From Beroe ovata (lineage: Eukaryota > Ctenophora > Nuda > Beroida > Beroidae), in assembly GCA_946803715.1 (NCBI GenBank), contig CAMPET010000018.1:273526-337525 (forward strand): a DNA stretch of 64,000 nt, read 5' to 3'. The notes below the pieces were generated by a model. It had not been told where the DNA came from. It did not search any database and saw only the letters and a program-made list of their open reading frames with translations. A program made the translations under genes and the position numbers. Below are positions 25,301 to 36,822 of the stretch, in pieces; position 1 is the first letter of the stretch; each line of letters begins with the position of its first letter.

Positions 25301-26453
25301 TATACGAAACTATATGTGTGCCAAAATTATCAGCAAGTGCAACATTACCTTATGAAAATTCTATCCAAATTATCAAATAAAATAATCCATCATAATCGTC
25401 GATAAAAGAAAACTGTGTTGTAACCTTGGAAATAGAATAGCCCTATCAGAATAGCAGAGACGAGAGGCCGCGGGTCCTGCTAGTCTATAATAAGCCATTC
25501 TATGTACCAGGAGAATTGTTGAAACAGGCAGATTTCCATGTGGTGGTAAACAATAAACAGAAGAGATTGAGGAGAGTGTTCCTCTTCGAGAATTACATTG
25601 TCTTCTCCAAAGGTGAGATCTGTGGAAAATATACGTCGTGAAAATTGTGCTGTTTTTATTTCCTATCAGCGTTATTTCTATCAAGGCTTTAGTTCCGTTC
25701 GGCATCGTTATATGCAGTCCTAACTCGTATCAAAATAATCTAGCTTTAGAAAGTCCACACACTCTGACTCACACAATGTATGATTTGAAGTTTTTTACCC
25801 GGTTTTACGTTTAAAAGCACCATATATTTTCCCCCTCAGAATTTCCCGGCTCTGAAGACGAGGAATTGAGGTACAGGAGCAAACATGTGGTGGGATTGCA
25901 CGAGATCGGCCTCACTCCGTACACCCCTGAAGAACCGAATAAGTGTCACGTCTGGACAGGAGAGGTAGGAGAGCCTTTGATGACCAGGTTTTAGCAATGT
26001 ATCGAGATACCAAGCTCCGTGAAATTCCGCATTGTGCATTTCACTTGTGTATTCATTCTGACCTAGATTCATGCACATATCGAGTGAGTCATGTTCCATA
26101 TCACACACAGACTCACAGAGATTGCTGATTCCTTGCAATGACCTTCATTTCTACATAACCAGAATCCCTCGCACTTTATTCATTGCTTGGTCTGATTTTG
26201 CAGCTCAATCTCCATTCTCATAACCAACTTAGTCATCACTTCACCATCTTACTCCCAGTGGATCACAGATCTGCTCCAATTTCAGACCTCCTTTACCATG
26301 TTCTCGGTTGCTGAGCAAGCAGAGGACTGGTCCCGGAGTATCAGTACCATACTGTGGGGACAGCTGAAACAGTTGAAGAGGGACAGGGATATGTCCCGAC
26401 AGCAGAAGAAGAGCAGGGGAGTGGTGAGGGTGAGGGGAGCGAAGAGGAAGTGA
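8524..26453 (+). CDS. Dbl-family RhoGEF with CRAL-TRIO (SEC14), spectrin-like repeats, QT-motif-rich linker, DH and PH domains
   Basis: Twenty-seven phase-compatible exons: 8524-8596, 8693-8807, 8894-8993, 9098-9205, 9294-9407, 13586-13610, 13820-13955, 14158-14395, 14530-14652, 14860-15045, 15344-15472, 15812-16026, 16115-16390, 16822-18433, 18569-18727, 21012-21081, 22370-22567, 22763-22980, 23113-23331, 23590-23721, 24041-24156, 24247-24325, 24500-24628, 24711-24837, 25511-25612, 25840-25964, 26286-26453. They total 1763 codons plus stop. Residues about 20-170 are CRAL-TRIO (FAILPGLRDEEGRDLLIFP, NRGLVVLID, LGGQVCYDNDSWI). About 180-610 are spectrin-like helices, including FHKLVEECMSWFF. 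About 614-1230 are Ser/Pro-rich with many xQT motifs. About 1440-1630 is DH (QEMLETEERYVDDL; LLKPTQRMVKYKQFL). About 1633-1763 is PH plus a basic tail. This is the MCF2/MCF2L/PLEKHG4/Trio-kalirin N-terminal plan, so it should activate a Rho GTPase at membranes. Least certain: the true 5' start, the 25-bp exon 6, and exon 16. There is no SH3 or kinase domain. Confidence 0.8.
11618..11720. repeat. Short direct tandem duplication
   Basis: The string beginning GATACCCCACCAGTCACTAC and running through CACCTGTTTATATGACAC occurs twice, about 50 bp apart, nearly identical. It lies inside the large RhoGEF intron and looks like a recent local duplication. Confidence 0.8.
13289..13319. repeat. AC microsatellite
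   Basis: About 15 uninterrupted AC units inside the large RhoGEF intron. Confidence 0.95.
18992..20904 (-). CDS. SLC22-like major-facilitator organic ion transporter, nested in a RhoGEF intron, with an in-frame TGA
   Basis: Three exons on the minus strand: 20904-20777, 20655-20552 and 20436-18992, with phases 2 and 1 matching. They encode about 558 codons. The N terminus is acidic (SEEDEKVLELEAELSQDEQE), followed by the first membrane helix (exon 2), an extracellular loop with several Cys and sequons (NQTSS, NTTR), then further membrane helices. Signature stretches are TFGRRG after helix 2, LPESPRFHLIKG before the central loop, and LGRRRALIAN in the second half. These are the SLC22 organic cation/anion transporter motifs. 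The C terminus is acidic and ends KKPLLQ. A TGA at 19633-19631 interrupts an otherwise continuous frame between KNTI and IMMML. The gene lies entirely within the RhoGEF intron 18728-21011 on the opposite strand. Substrate cannot be inferred. Confidence 0.8.
22052..22360. repeat. Degenerate tandem array with TGACACCAC core, in a RhoGEF intron
   Basis: At least seven copies of TGACACCA(C/G) spaced about 15-140 bp apart, several followed by TTATCCAAAC and TGACGTATC. It runs up to the 3' splice site of RhoGEF exon 17. The reverse complement of the core (GTGGTGTCA) is also the core of the ~110-bp satellite at 59205-60050. Confidence 0.7.
24846..24985. repeat. 22-bp minisatellite in a RhoGEF intron
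   Basis: Six near-identical units of GAGGGTGGTATCTCACCATGGT directly after the 5' splice site of RhoGEF exon 24. Each unit contains the palindrome CACCATGGTG, so the array can fold. Confidence 0.9.
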
Positions 26454-28498
26454 GATCATGTCCCTTACTCATCAGATCATATTATGACAACTTATGATAG
26501 TGCACCACTGCGATACATGTGGCCGATGCTGCTTTTTTATATCGGGCAAAATTACGAACAGTCTGAGTGTGTAAGACTCAGAATTGGGGTTGTTTCGGAC
26601 TCTGAAAAACGCTTTTCTCCAACAGAATTTATCAGATTTGTCTGGATCTACTGCATAGCAGCTGTGTGTCTGGATGCAGTGTATCTGCATGCAGTTTGTC
26701 AGAAGAACTATGTTACGTTCAGCTGGGACCTTCAGAAGTTACAAATATATCATTTTTACAGTAGATCTAGTAGTGCTATGCATTGTACAATTAATATGTG
26801 ATCTCAACTCTCAAGTCTTATGCTCGTCGCTCGATTGAATGAAAATAAGCAGAGTCTAGAGTGGAAATATAGACAACTGAATGTGGGTACTGGGTAATTG
26901 TCGGGAATCATGGGGTGAAGCCAATCTTCGGTGTCAATTGAGGAAAAGATATCTCTATGCTCCTTCAGTTACAGTAATTTTGATTGTTTAGAATTCTTTC
27001 AATTTGACTTTCAGATATGACAGAAAAAGTGGACAAAAGCGCACAAATTTCAATCTCAGATGGACCCTTATTAAGGTCGGTTCCACATCATAGAAGTTAG
27101 AACTGCCTGCCGACATCTGCGCATTTTTTTAGATTAAGAATTTAATTCCCTCGGTCAAGCCAAGATTTCGGATGGTATGGAATTTATCATCTTCAAAAAT
27201 TGAGTATGAATTCAGTTTTAAAGTTTTGACTTTGAATATCATTGATACTTTTATTACTTTTAGACTCTGATTTATAGTACAAGTACCATCTTATTCTCAT
27301 CAAACACTGTACAGTGCTAAATAATTTATGTAAATTGGAGAATATGTAACATGTGTGATATGCATCGATATCTCATATCCTTTCGTTTCATTGATGTTCA
27401 ATGTTCATCTTTGCAAATTGATAATTCTTCGGTTTAATGGTCCATACAGTTGTTATACGCAAGAACACTGAAGTGCGACAAATTTGAGATACCAACACAG
27501 AGCTGCCTAGGACAAGATCTGAATTTTCATTTTGCAAGTACATCATGGTTTAATTTTCTGGCATAACTTTCACTAGCCAGAGTCAATCAATTAACCGCGT
27601 GCTGAAGATAATTCAAATCAAATAGATTTTTTGACAACTATAGTGCCGGTGTCGATGCAACAATAAAACAGCAATAAGACAACAATAATGCTGCTCTGAT
27701 TTGGAATTGTTATACTTATCCTTCACTTTATCCTTAACTTGATTCCTCCAGTTGGTCTTGACTAATATACCTACTCATATAGTCATAGGTGACATGTAGA
27801 GAACCGGATAAATGCTTAGACAAATACTATAAGAGGACACGCCAAGAAAATATTTGGATACCAAAGTGTCAAATGAAGTACCATAATGATTAATGGTGAG
27901 TCAATTGTCCAATATAATTGTTCGTCTAACTCTAATAGTTCTTTGATCATAGAAAACACGTGTTAGTGATCTCATATCACATTGAAAAAAGAGCATATTT
28001 TGATGAATGATACCCATATCACTGCTCCAATAATGAACACGGATATCTTGATGTGACAGATAGCCAAGTTCGCAGTTCTGACCCCTCTTTCATTGCCAGG
28101 TTCGAGTGCCGTCCAAAGTCTGATCTTGGGTTGTCGCTGTGATATGGCTGGAGCTGCTGTGCTGTGCTGTTGGGATTGCATCGCTCAAAACTGGAAAGGA
28201 AATGTCATAGGAGAATAGGGATGAGTGGTGAGTACTACAAAATTCATTACAATTTTCATTACAAAATTCATTACAAAATTCATTGGTTGCTCAATTCATA
28301 GTTTTAGATCCGAAATATAGAGTACAGTAATCGAAGATGCAATATAAAACATAAGAGAATAGCAAACTGATGAAAATGAGGTGCCTAGCTGTATTCCAAC
28401 CTCCCATCTAGTCCCCTGGATAGGGCAAGATAGGACATGCTGGCACAGATTCAATCCATAACGTCATCAGGACCTCATTAGACAGCCTCAATTGCATG
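26454..28498. other. AT-rich non-coding region downstream of the RhoGEF
   Basis: No frame on either strand shows a recognisable domain or phase-consistent splice structure. The frames at 26484-26801 and 27972-28181 have no supporting features. It probably contains the RhoGEF 3' UTR; no AATAAA was found near the stop. Confidence 0.5.
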
Positions 28499-30389
28499 TG
28501 ATTAGCACACGTGTGTGACATGACCGTGTGGTGATTTGGGCCTTAATGACCTGAACCTGCCTGAACCTGTTCTGATGAATTTGATTGACATTGACCCGGT
28601 AATATTTTTCATAATACCTTTTCTCATTTTGCAGAATCTCTGTATAGCAAAGTATGTTCAGGATGCCACTGTTTAAACAGCCCGAAAATCTCCAAAATTC
28701 TGATTAAGTCATATGCACACGCGATCAGCAATGATATGTGTGAAGCAACGCATATTTTTTAGCATTTAGCTCGATGAAAGGCAAAGGTCATTCTTATAGG
28801 GAGCATAGGGTGAGAAAATGATGATCCTTAATTGACATAATTATAGAGTTTGACCTGTATTTAAGGACATGCGTATTGCGTAACCTCACACTGTGAGTCA
28901 CAGATCCATGATATCCTTTATTCCACGCGTTGCCTCGAGTTTTTCCTTCGAACGCGAGTATAGCTGTACAGTTTCCGATCGTAAGATCGGGATCTTCAAT
29001 CAGTTCACGATGGCGCAGTGAAGGGTTTATCAGTTGTCGGAAGTACGGATAATTTGTTATATCATGAGAGATACTGGCACATCCAAATTCCTCCAGAAAC
29101 TTTGCGTGTGTGTTACGACTTTGTGTCATTAATCTGCTTAGGTGAAAGGTATTCACTTTGTAAATCCCTGAACCAAACTCGGTCTTTTAACACCATCTCA
29201 CTGTTTTAATTCCAGAAGATGCTGCTCGGCCAATCAAAATGCCGGCTGTCCGTCATAAATAACGTGCCCTCGGAATGACACTCCTCACGTGATCACTCGA
29301 TGATGAAGGTTACAAATGACGTGGCTATTTAAGTCGGGCTGCTGTGGCTCTTGTCATTATCGTGCCCTATAACTGAAAATCCCAACACTCGGGGGGTTAA
29401 CGCGTTCTTTACCTCAATTTCACTCCTGATTGCATCCAATGCGACAGGATGTTCATATACTCATTCTTGAAAGTAATCCTTGTTTAAACGGTTTATCGAT
29501 CGTTATGAGACTCGACTTCTCAGTTACTACAGAATTAGAGGCATTATCACCAGCACATTACAGAAGACATGAGCTAACTCGGTGCAGCAGTGCTCATAAT
29601 CAGTGCACGGAGGAAACTGTCACAAACCTGTCACAACGCTCTCCCATGACACTCACCCACTTGTCGTATAAATGTTTCTCTTCCCCTGGTGACAAAGCGC
29701 CTCAGTTCAAATTACCATTGTTGAAATTACACAGCTCACTTTGCCTGTCATCCTCACTATAAAGTGCGTGTTGTTGCAGGTATTTGCTGGTTTTATGATA
29801 GTGGTCGATGTCTTTCACTTCGGTTTTACTCATCTCGCTTTCTTTTATACGGCCATGGTCAGTGGTTACCGAATTCTCTGGGCTGTCTCATGAATTTAAT
29901 TTCTGAATGATCACCAATACAACCACCAATACAACCACCAATACAAACCACCAATACACAAACCACCAATACAACCACCAATACAAACACCATGCTCTCA
30001 TCTATGCGTCGTTTAGGCCGGAGAGAAGACCATCATGGAGCTTTATGATGGGTTATGGGGTTTACTACTCCTTGAAGTTTCTATCCTGTCATCCATTGAA
30101 TATGACTGCCTCATCTCCCTAGATACAGATATCTCCCCGATCGATGGCACGTGCTAGACCATGTGCTATTGTCATGAGTTCCTCGTACCGTGGCAGCTAT
30201 TCTGGCATATCCGGAGAGGGCTGTTGTCAAATTTCATTCCCATACTGTATGACTTCCTCGTATGTGAATAGGTATATCGAGTAGAGATGATTTCCGAGAA
30301 GGAGATTTCTCCACTGAGCTGGATGTTTAACTCACCAGGCCAAGATTCATTGATACTCGTCACAGCTGTTGCGTTCCACTCGATAGTAT
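28499..30389. repeat. Duplicated block, copy A (divergent)
   Basis: Starts TGATTAGCACACGTG and ends at a single N (30390). It is nearly the same as 31173-33025, with scattered substitutions and indels. Copy A alone carries an expanded ACCAAT-type repeat around 29908-29990. Open frames inside it are not preserved between copies, so I see no supported gene. Confidence 0.85.
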
Positions 30390-30390
30390 N

Positions 30391-31171
30391 GACATGAGCT
30401 AACTCGGTGCAGCAGTGCTCATACTCAGTGCACGGAGGAAACTGTCACAAACCTGTCACAACGCTCTCTCATGACACTCATCCACTTGTCGTATAAATGT
30501 TTCTCTTCCCCTGGTGACAAAGCGCCTTAGTTCAAATTACCATTGTTGAAATTACACAGCTCACTTTGCCTGTCATCCTTACTACCTATAAAGTGAGTGT
30601 TGTTGCAGGTATTTGCTGGTTTTATGATAGTGGTCGATGTCTTTCACTTCGGTTTTACACATCTCGCTTTCTTTTATACGGCCATGGTCAGTCGTCACCG
30701 AATCCTCTGGGCTGTCTCATGAATTTAGCTTCTCAATGATCACTACGGACAACCACCAAACACCATGCTCTCATCTATGCGTCGTTTTGGCCGGAGAGGA
30801 GACCATCATGGAGTTTTATGATGGCTTATGGGGTTTACTACTCCTTGAAGTTTCTATCCTGTCATCCATTGAATGTGAATGCCTGATCTCCCTAGATACT
30901 GATATCTCCCTGATCGATGGCACGTGCCAGACCATGTGCTATTGTCATGAGTTCCTCATACCGTGGCAGCTAGAGCGGCATATTTGGTGAGGGCTGTTGT
31001 CAAATTTCATTCCCATACTGTATGACATCCTCGTATGTGAATAGGTATATCGAGTAGAGATGATTTCCGAGAAGGGGATTTCTCCACTGAGCTGGATGTT
31101 TAACTCACCAGGCCAAGATTCATTGATACTGATAGACTCGTCACAGCTGTTGCGTTCCACTCGATAGTATG
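30391..31171. repeat. Duplicated block, partial copy B
   Basis: A 781-bp segment that by eye matches 32245-33025 of copy C exactly in length and content. It is bounded on both sides by single Ns (30390 and 31172), which suggests assembly joins rather than biology. Confidence 0.85.
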
Positions 31172-31172
31172 N

Positions 31173-33025
31173 TGATTAGCACACGTGTGTGACATGACCG
31201 TGTGGTGATTTGGGCCTTAATGACCTGAACCTGCCTGAACCTGTTCTGATGAATTTGATTGACATTGACCCGGTAATATTTTTCATAATACCTTTTCTCA
31301 TTTTGCAGAATCTCTGTATAGCAAAGTATGTTCAGGATGCCACTGTTTAAACAGCCCGAAAATCTCCAAAATTCTGATTAAGTCATATGCACACGCGATC
31401 AGCAATGATATGTGTGAAGCAACGCATATTTTTTAGCATTTAGCTCGATGAAAGGCAAAGGTCATTCTTATAGGGAGCATAGGGTGAGAAAATGATGATC
31501 CTTAATTGACATAATTATAGAGTTTGACCTGTATTTAAGGACATGCGTATTGCGTAACCTCACACTGTGAGTCACAGATCCATGATATCCTCTATTCCAC
31601 GCGTTGCCTCGAGTTTTTCCTTCGAACGCGAGTAGCTGTACAGTTTCCGATCGCAAGATTGGGATCTTCAATCAGTTTACGATGGCGCAGTGGAGGGTTT
31701 ATCAGTTGTCGGAAGTACGGATAATTGTTATATCATGAGAGATAGTGGCACATCCAAATTCCTCCAGAAACTTTGCGTGTGTGTTACGACTTTGTGTCAT
31801 TAATCTGCTTAGGTGAAAGGTATTCACTTTGTAAATCCCTGAACCAAACTCGGTCTTTTAACACCATCTCACTGTTTTAATTCCAGAAGATGCTGCTCGG
31901 CCAATCAAAATGCCGGCTGTCCGTCATAAATAACGTGCCCTCGGAATGACACTCCTCACGTGATCACTCGATGATGAAGGTTACAAATGACGTGACTATT
32001 TAAGTCGGGCTGCTGTGGCTCTTGTCATTATCGTGCCCTATAACTGAAAATCCCAACACTCGGGGGGTTAACGCGTTCTTATCCTCAATCTCCCAATCTC
32101 TCTCCTGATTGCATCCTATGCGACAGGATGTTCATATACTCATTCTTGAAAGTAATTCATGTTTAAACGGTTTATCGATCTTTATGAGACTCGACTTCTC
32201 AGTTACTACAGAATTAGAGGCATTATCACCAGCACATTACAGAAGACATGAGCTAACTCGGTGCAGCAGTGCTCATACTCAGTGCACGGAGGAAACTGTC
32301 ACAAACCTGTCACAACGCTCTCTCATGACACTCATCCACTTGTCGTATAAATGTTTCTCTTCCCCTGGTGACAAAGCGCCTTAGTTCAAATTACCATTGT
32401 TGAAATTACACAGCTCACTTTGCCTGTCATCCTTACTACCTATAAAGTGAGTGTTGTTGCAGGTATTTGCTGGTTTTATGATAGTGGTCGATGTCTTTCA
32501 CTTCGGTTTTACACATCTCGCTTTCTTTTATACGGCCATGGTCAGTCGTCACCGAATCCTCTGGGCTGTCTCATGAATTTAGCTTCTCAATGATCACTAC
32601 GGACAACCACCAAACACCATGCTCTCATCTATGCGTCGTTTTGGCCGGAGAGGAGACCATCATGGAGTTTTATGATGGCTTATGGGGTTTACTACTCCTT
32701 GAAGTTTCTATCCTGTCATCCATTGAATGTGAATGCCTGATCTCCCTAGATACTGATATCTCCCTGATCGATGGCACGTGCCAGACCATGTGCTATTGTC
32801 ATGAGTTCCTCATACCGTGGCAGCTAGAGCGGCATATTTGGTGAGGGCTGTTGTCAAATTTCATTCCCATACTGTATGACATCCTCGTATGTGAATAGGT
32901 ATATCGAGTAGAGATGATTTCCGAGAAGGGGATTTCTCCACTGAGCTGGATGTTTAACTCACCAGGCCAAGATTCATTGATACTGATAGACTCGTCACAG
33001 CTGTTGCGTTCCACTCGATAGTATG
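31173..33025. repeat. Duplicated block, copy C
   Basis: Full-length copy of the block at 28499-30389, continuing without an N into unique sequence at its right end. A 2-base difference at about 31635 relative to copy A breaks the minus-strand frame that is open there in copy A. Confidence 0.85.
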
Positions 33026-33983
33026 CTGCTAACATTGCGAAGCTATCCTGCCATGACTTTCATCAAGTCGAAGTCATTTTTTGGTTAAAACCTTAACCTC
33101 CGTATATGCTCAATTCATAGAACCTGGGGATTTATCCAGCATTGCTATTCGGACCTATCTGGCAGTATATCACACACACTTTGTCGCTCTTACGATGACT
33201 ATAGTGTCACGTGACAAATCAAAAGTTACATCTCGTAACGCATTGCAACTGTCAAAACTCGACGTTCATAAGATTTCCCATCAATTGAGCGAATTGCGCT
33301 ATGGTTGGTGGATATTGCAATTGAGCATTGTGTCACGTGACCCTGTGATCATCTGACCTCCTACTTTACTTACCGATATAAAGAGAGAGGAGAAAGAGCA
33401 TTTCTCAACTCGCTACCTTTTGTTTGGATGACTTTTTTCCGATTATTTCGAATCTTGACACTCCGATTGATGTTCTTCTCATACCATGCATTATATGATT
33501 ATTGAACCATCCGAGCCTTGCAGAGCCTCACCCATTGCTGATCATGTGTGGTTTCCCAGAGGTTAAATCCGCTGTGATCAGAAGTTTTTTTATACCTATA
33601 GTCATAGTTTTCCAAATCCTCATTCCTCATGATGCGAACGCATTTATTCCGAACCAAACAAATCATGCACATACCGTTCCGTGTAAAATGATACCTGGCG
33701 AAAATACACTTGTTATCTTTGGTATAGGGAGGTTTGACACCCTTTAGGATGTGTTTTACACCTCTATATGCCGTTTCTCACGCCCTTACATTGGATGAAA
33801 AGCTGTTATAATCGACTCCTTTCATCACTAATATCCACTATTCCGTTAATGATCGATGTATGAATAGTGCTTGAAGAAAGTGCCGCTTACTATAGTGATA
33901 AACTAATTGCTCTGTACCATTCAAAAGTGTAATTTAGAATTAATTAAGTTATAATAAGCATATTCTGATTTGACAATCCCCAG
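33026..33983. other. Non-coding interval upstream of the first myosin exon
   Basis: No recognised exon. It is the candidate promoter region for the distal myosin first exon (33984-34039). I cannot assign particular muscle elements. Confidence 0.4.
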
Positions 33984-34005
33984 TAAGGAGGTACGGCTAT
34001 TAACA

Positions 34006-36773
34006 ATGGCCGGCGAGAAAGATTACTCTTCATGGAAAGGTAATAATCCCATAAATCATAATATATTTCACTGATCAGCATCAATAATCATACCTTTCAT
34101 TAATGACGTTTCATCGAACCTTGATCAATAATTTCAAAAGATTTGGCAACCTATCAAAGGATTGCCGATATCTTTTCGCATTATTGATCAAAAGTCATAG
34201 CAACCATCATTGATCTACAGCCATAACAACCGTATCTGTCATAGCAATCATCATTGATCTACTGTCATAGCAAGCGCATCAAGCATGTAAACAGAGGAAT
34301 AAAAGACAAATTTCAAGGGCAGATCTGTTTTTGACCATCCTTCCACCGCTATTTCTGCCACCTATTGACATGATGGTGACAATATTAATATTATAGTCGG
34401 TGGCTATGAGACGGTTACTATGGCGGTCACACACGTGATTATTGTTATTTACTGGGCATGTTGCACTGAATGAAGTACTTTTCAGAGCACTTTTCGACCT
34501 TGTTTCCAGCACACGTTCGGCCATATTGATATCAACTCTCTGTCACCACATATCAGCTGTGTACGCATGTACGTTTGTGTGACTGTTTTTATCTGTCTGT
34601 GTGTTTGTGCATGTGTTTGTTTGTGTGTTTGTGTGTTTGTATCTGTATCTCCTGTGTGTTGACTGGAGGTCTTGGTGTGGAAGGGGAAGCCAGATTATCT
34701 TGAAACATGACCTCATTGGGAGTACCAATCATAAAACTGAGAGCTTTGTAGTTGAATTTTCCAAGCTATTGTCAATAACAGATACCGCTACTACAATTCT
34801 GCTGGGAAGATAATTCAAAAACAGGATTATAGCAAGGCGTTTTCCTTTGATAGACTGTTACATTTTAACGAGCGAGATGATTCTGGCTGGATGATTCCGT
34901 TCTGTGTTCGCGAACGGTTATGAGACACGTCAAAAAAGATATCTAGTTCAATAGTGCTGCTGAATGTTTCATGACCATAAAAAACATTTAATTTGCCGAA
35001 GAATTTGCCAACCTTTAATTGTTACCATAGAAAAGTTCAAACGTTTAATTGACATAGAAATTTTGGGTACACAGTCGCATGCTCCTTGGAAGCAGATGTT
35101 GGGACTCATATATTAAACAACGAGCAGTAGCTTTATGATAGGCCCAGGCTCATATTATGACATCTAGCTGTCTCTGCAGCTTGAGGAGCAAATTCCTGCA
35201 GTCTCATGTGTGGAAATTTCAAAATTCAAATCCCAGAATTCCCGAGGAAGATTCCCACAGTGCGGCTGCAAGCCCACATTATTCCCGACTGTCATGGGGA
35301 CACCACTCTCACTGCAGTGACTCGGCACGAAGTACGATTCGCTACGAACATACGGTGTTGGGTTAAGCTGCTTATATATTGCAGAATTTTATATTTAGCA
35401 CAGCCAATGTACCCCCTGCTGCGGTAGCGTGGAAGAACAATGTTTTCGGAATAGCAGAATGCGTCTTGCAAATGCCTTGAGTGGAATTGTCATCACCTCG
35501 GTGGAAGCCGTAGCACCACCAGCCTATCCTCTCGGTGGAACCTAGCGGTGAGGAATAATTAAACCTCGTCCCGATCTCCATCCTTACATCATCCCCCAAT
35601 TTCCATAGTGAGACTCCCTGCCCCACGGGCAAATCACACCAAATCACACCATGGCGTGTGAGAACATGTTGTGTGAACATGGCGTGGTAGTATGATATAG
35701 GGCTCGTCTCTCATTCTCTCTCCATCGCTCGCCCTGCAAAACGTGTTAAACTATATAGTTGTGTGCTGCAAGCGCAGCGCCGTGATGACAGGGTCTATAA
35801 AGAAGCAGGGGAAGCAGGCTTGTCAACGCTAACCTCTCTACGGCCTATCATCGACTAGCCTTATCTTGAAATAAGTTCAGCAAACCCAAACTCCAGTATT
35901 ATTTTTTCTGAACGTTTTTGTGTTGAGTTGCAGAAATAGAGCAGGAGCAGCCTGAATCATGGCAGCTAAAGGTTCGTATCCCGCGGGGAGTATACACCAG
36001 CTCCTTGATCTGAGATATGGTGGAGACTTCATAGTCCTAGTAACATCCCATGATTACAATCACTGTGCCCCACAATGCCCTCTCATTGGAATTTGGACCA
36101 GAATGCTGTTCATCTCATTCTCACCGGTTCACACACTTGCCCAAGTTCGAAATCTGGTCGTTTAGAGTCGATCGAATACCCTAGGACCTAGATTGTTATC
36201 AATATATTTTGTCCTTCCCCTCATATTACTGGCATTAGGACTGGCTCTAGGACTGCATGTAACCGCTTGTGATCCAGAAAGCACCGATGGTGGTTTCTAT
36301 CATGTGAGGTTGATTATGGTCCATTGTCCACCATGCCTACGACTTGGTATGCTGAGAATCTCTCGTTTAAGTTAAACTTAAAGGTGGCTAGGCCAGCATA
36401 GCCGTGGCCTAAGACCTTCCTCAATACCTACTTTTGAAAGTAGCCACTTTACGAACTCTTCATGCCGCTTCAATCACTCACCCAACAGTCATCTTCTTTA
36501 TAAGACGTCATATTTGGGATTTCCAAAACGTGAGGAAAATGTCCACAATTCTCATGTTGTAACAAGGTGGCCTACTATTTCAGGAAACAATGCAGCTACA
36601 TGGGAGGACTCGTGTCGGTACCTCTATGCCCCCAAAAATGCGGGTGGAGGCGACTTCGCCGGTAAGAAGATGGCTTGGCTCCCAATTGAGGGTGACGACG
36701 GTTTCGCTAAGATCCAGATCCTGAAACAGGAAGGAGATGACTGTCAGATCGAACTTGTCGATACCGGCGAGGT

Positions 36774-36822
<49 letters not shown>

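Noticed and set aside
26220-26285. Acceptor at 26258 for the last RhoGEF exon
   Set aside because: In phase, but it would insert residues that break the PH strand; the acceptor at 26285 yields the expected WTGE-TSFTMFS continuation.
28794-29156. 120-residue minus-strand frame in duplicated copy A
   Set aside because: The equivalent sequence in copy C is frameshifted and truncated, and there is no domain, so coding is not supported.
30945-31160. Minus-strand frames in the duplicated block vaguely resembling a kinase C-lobe (IAHGLARAIDQGD)
   Set aside because: Too short, in several frames, and no catalytic motifs; chance similarity is likelier.
35959-36165. 68-residue frame starting [10 protein letters not shown]
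   Set aside because: Only the first 13 bases look coding; the rest reads through a GT donor into the myosin intron.
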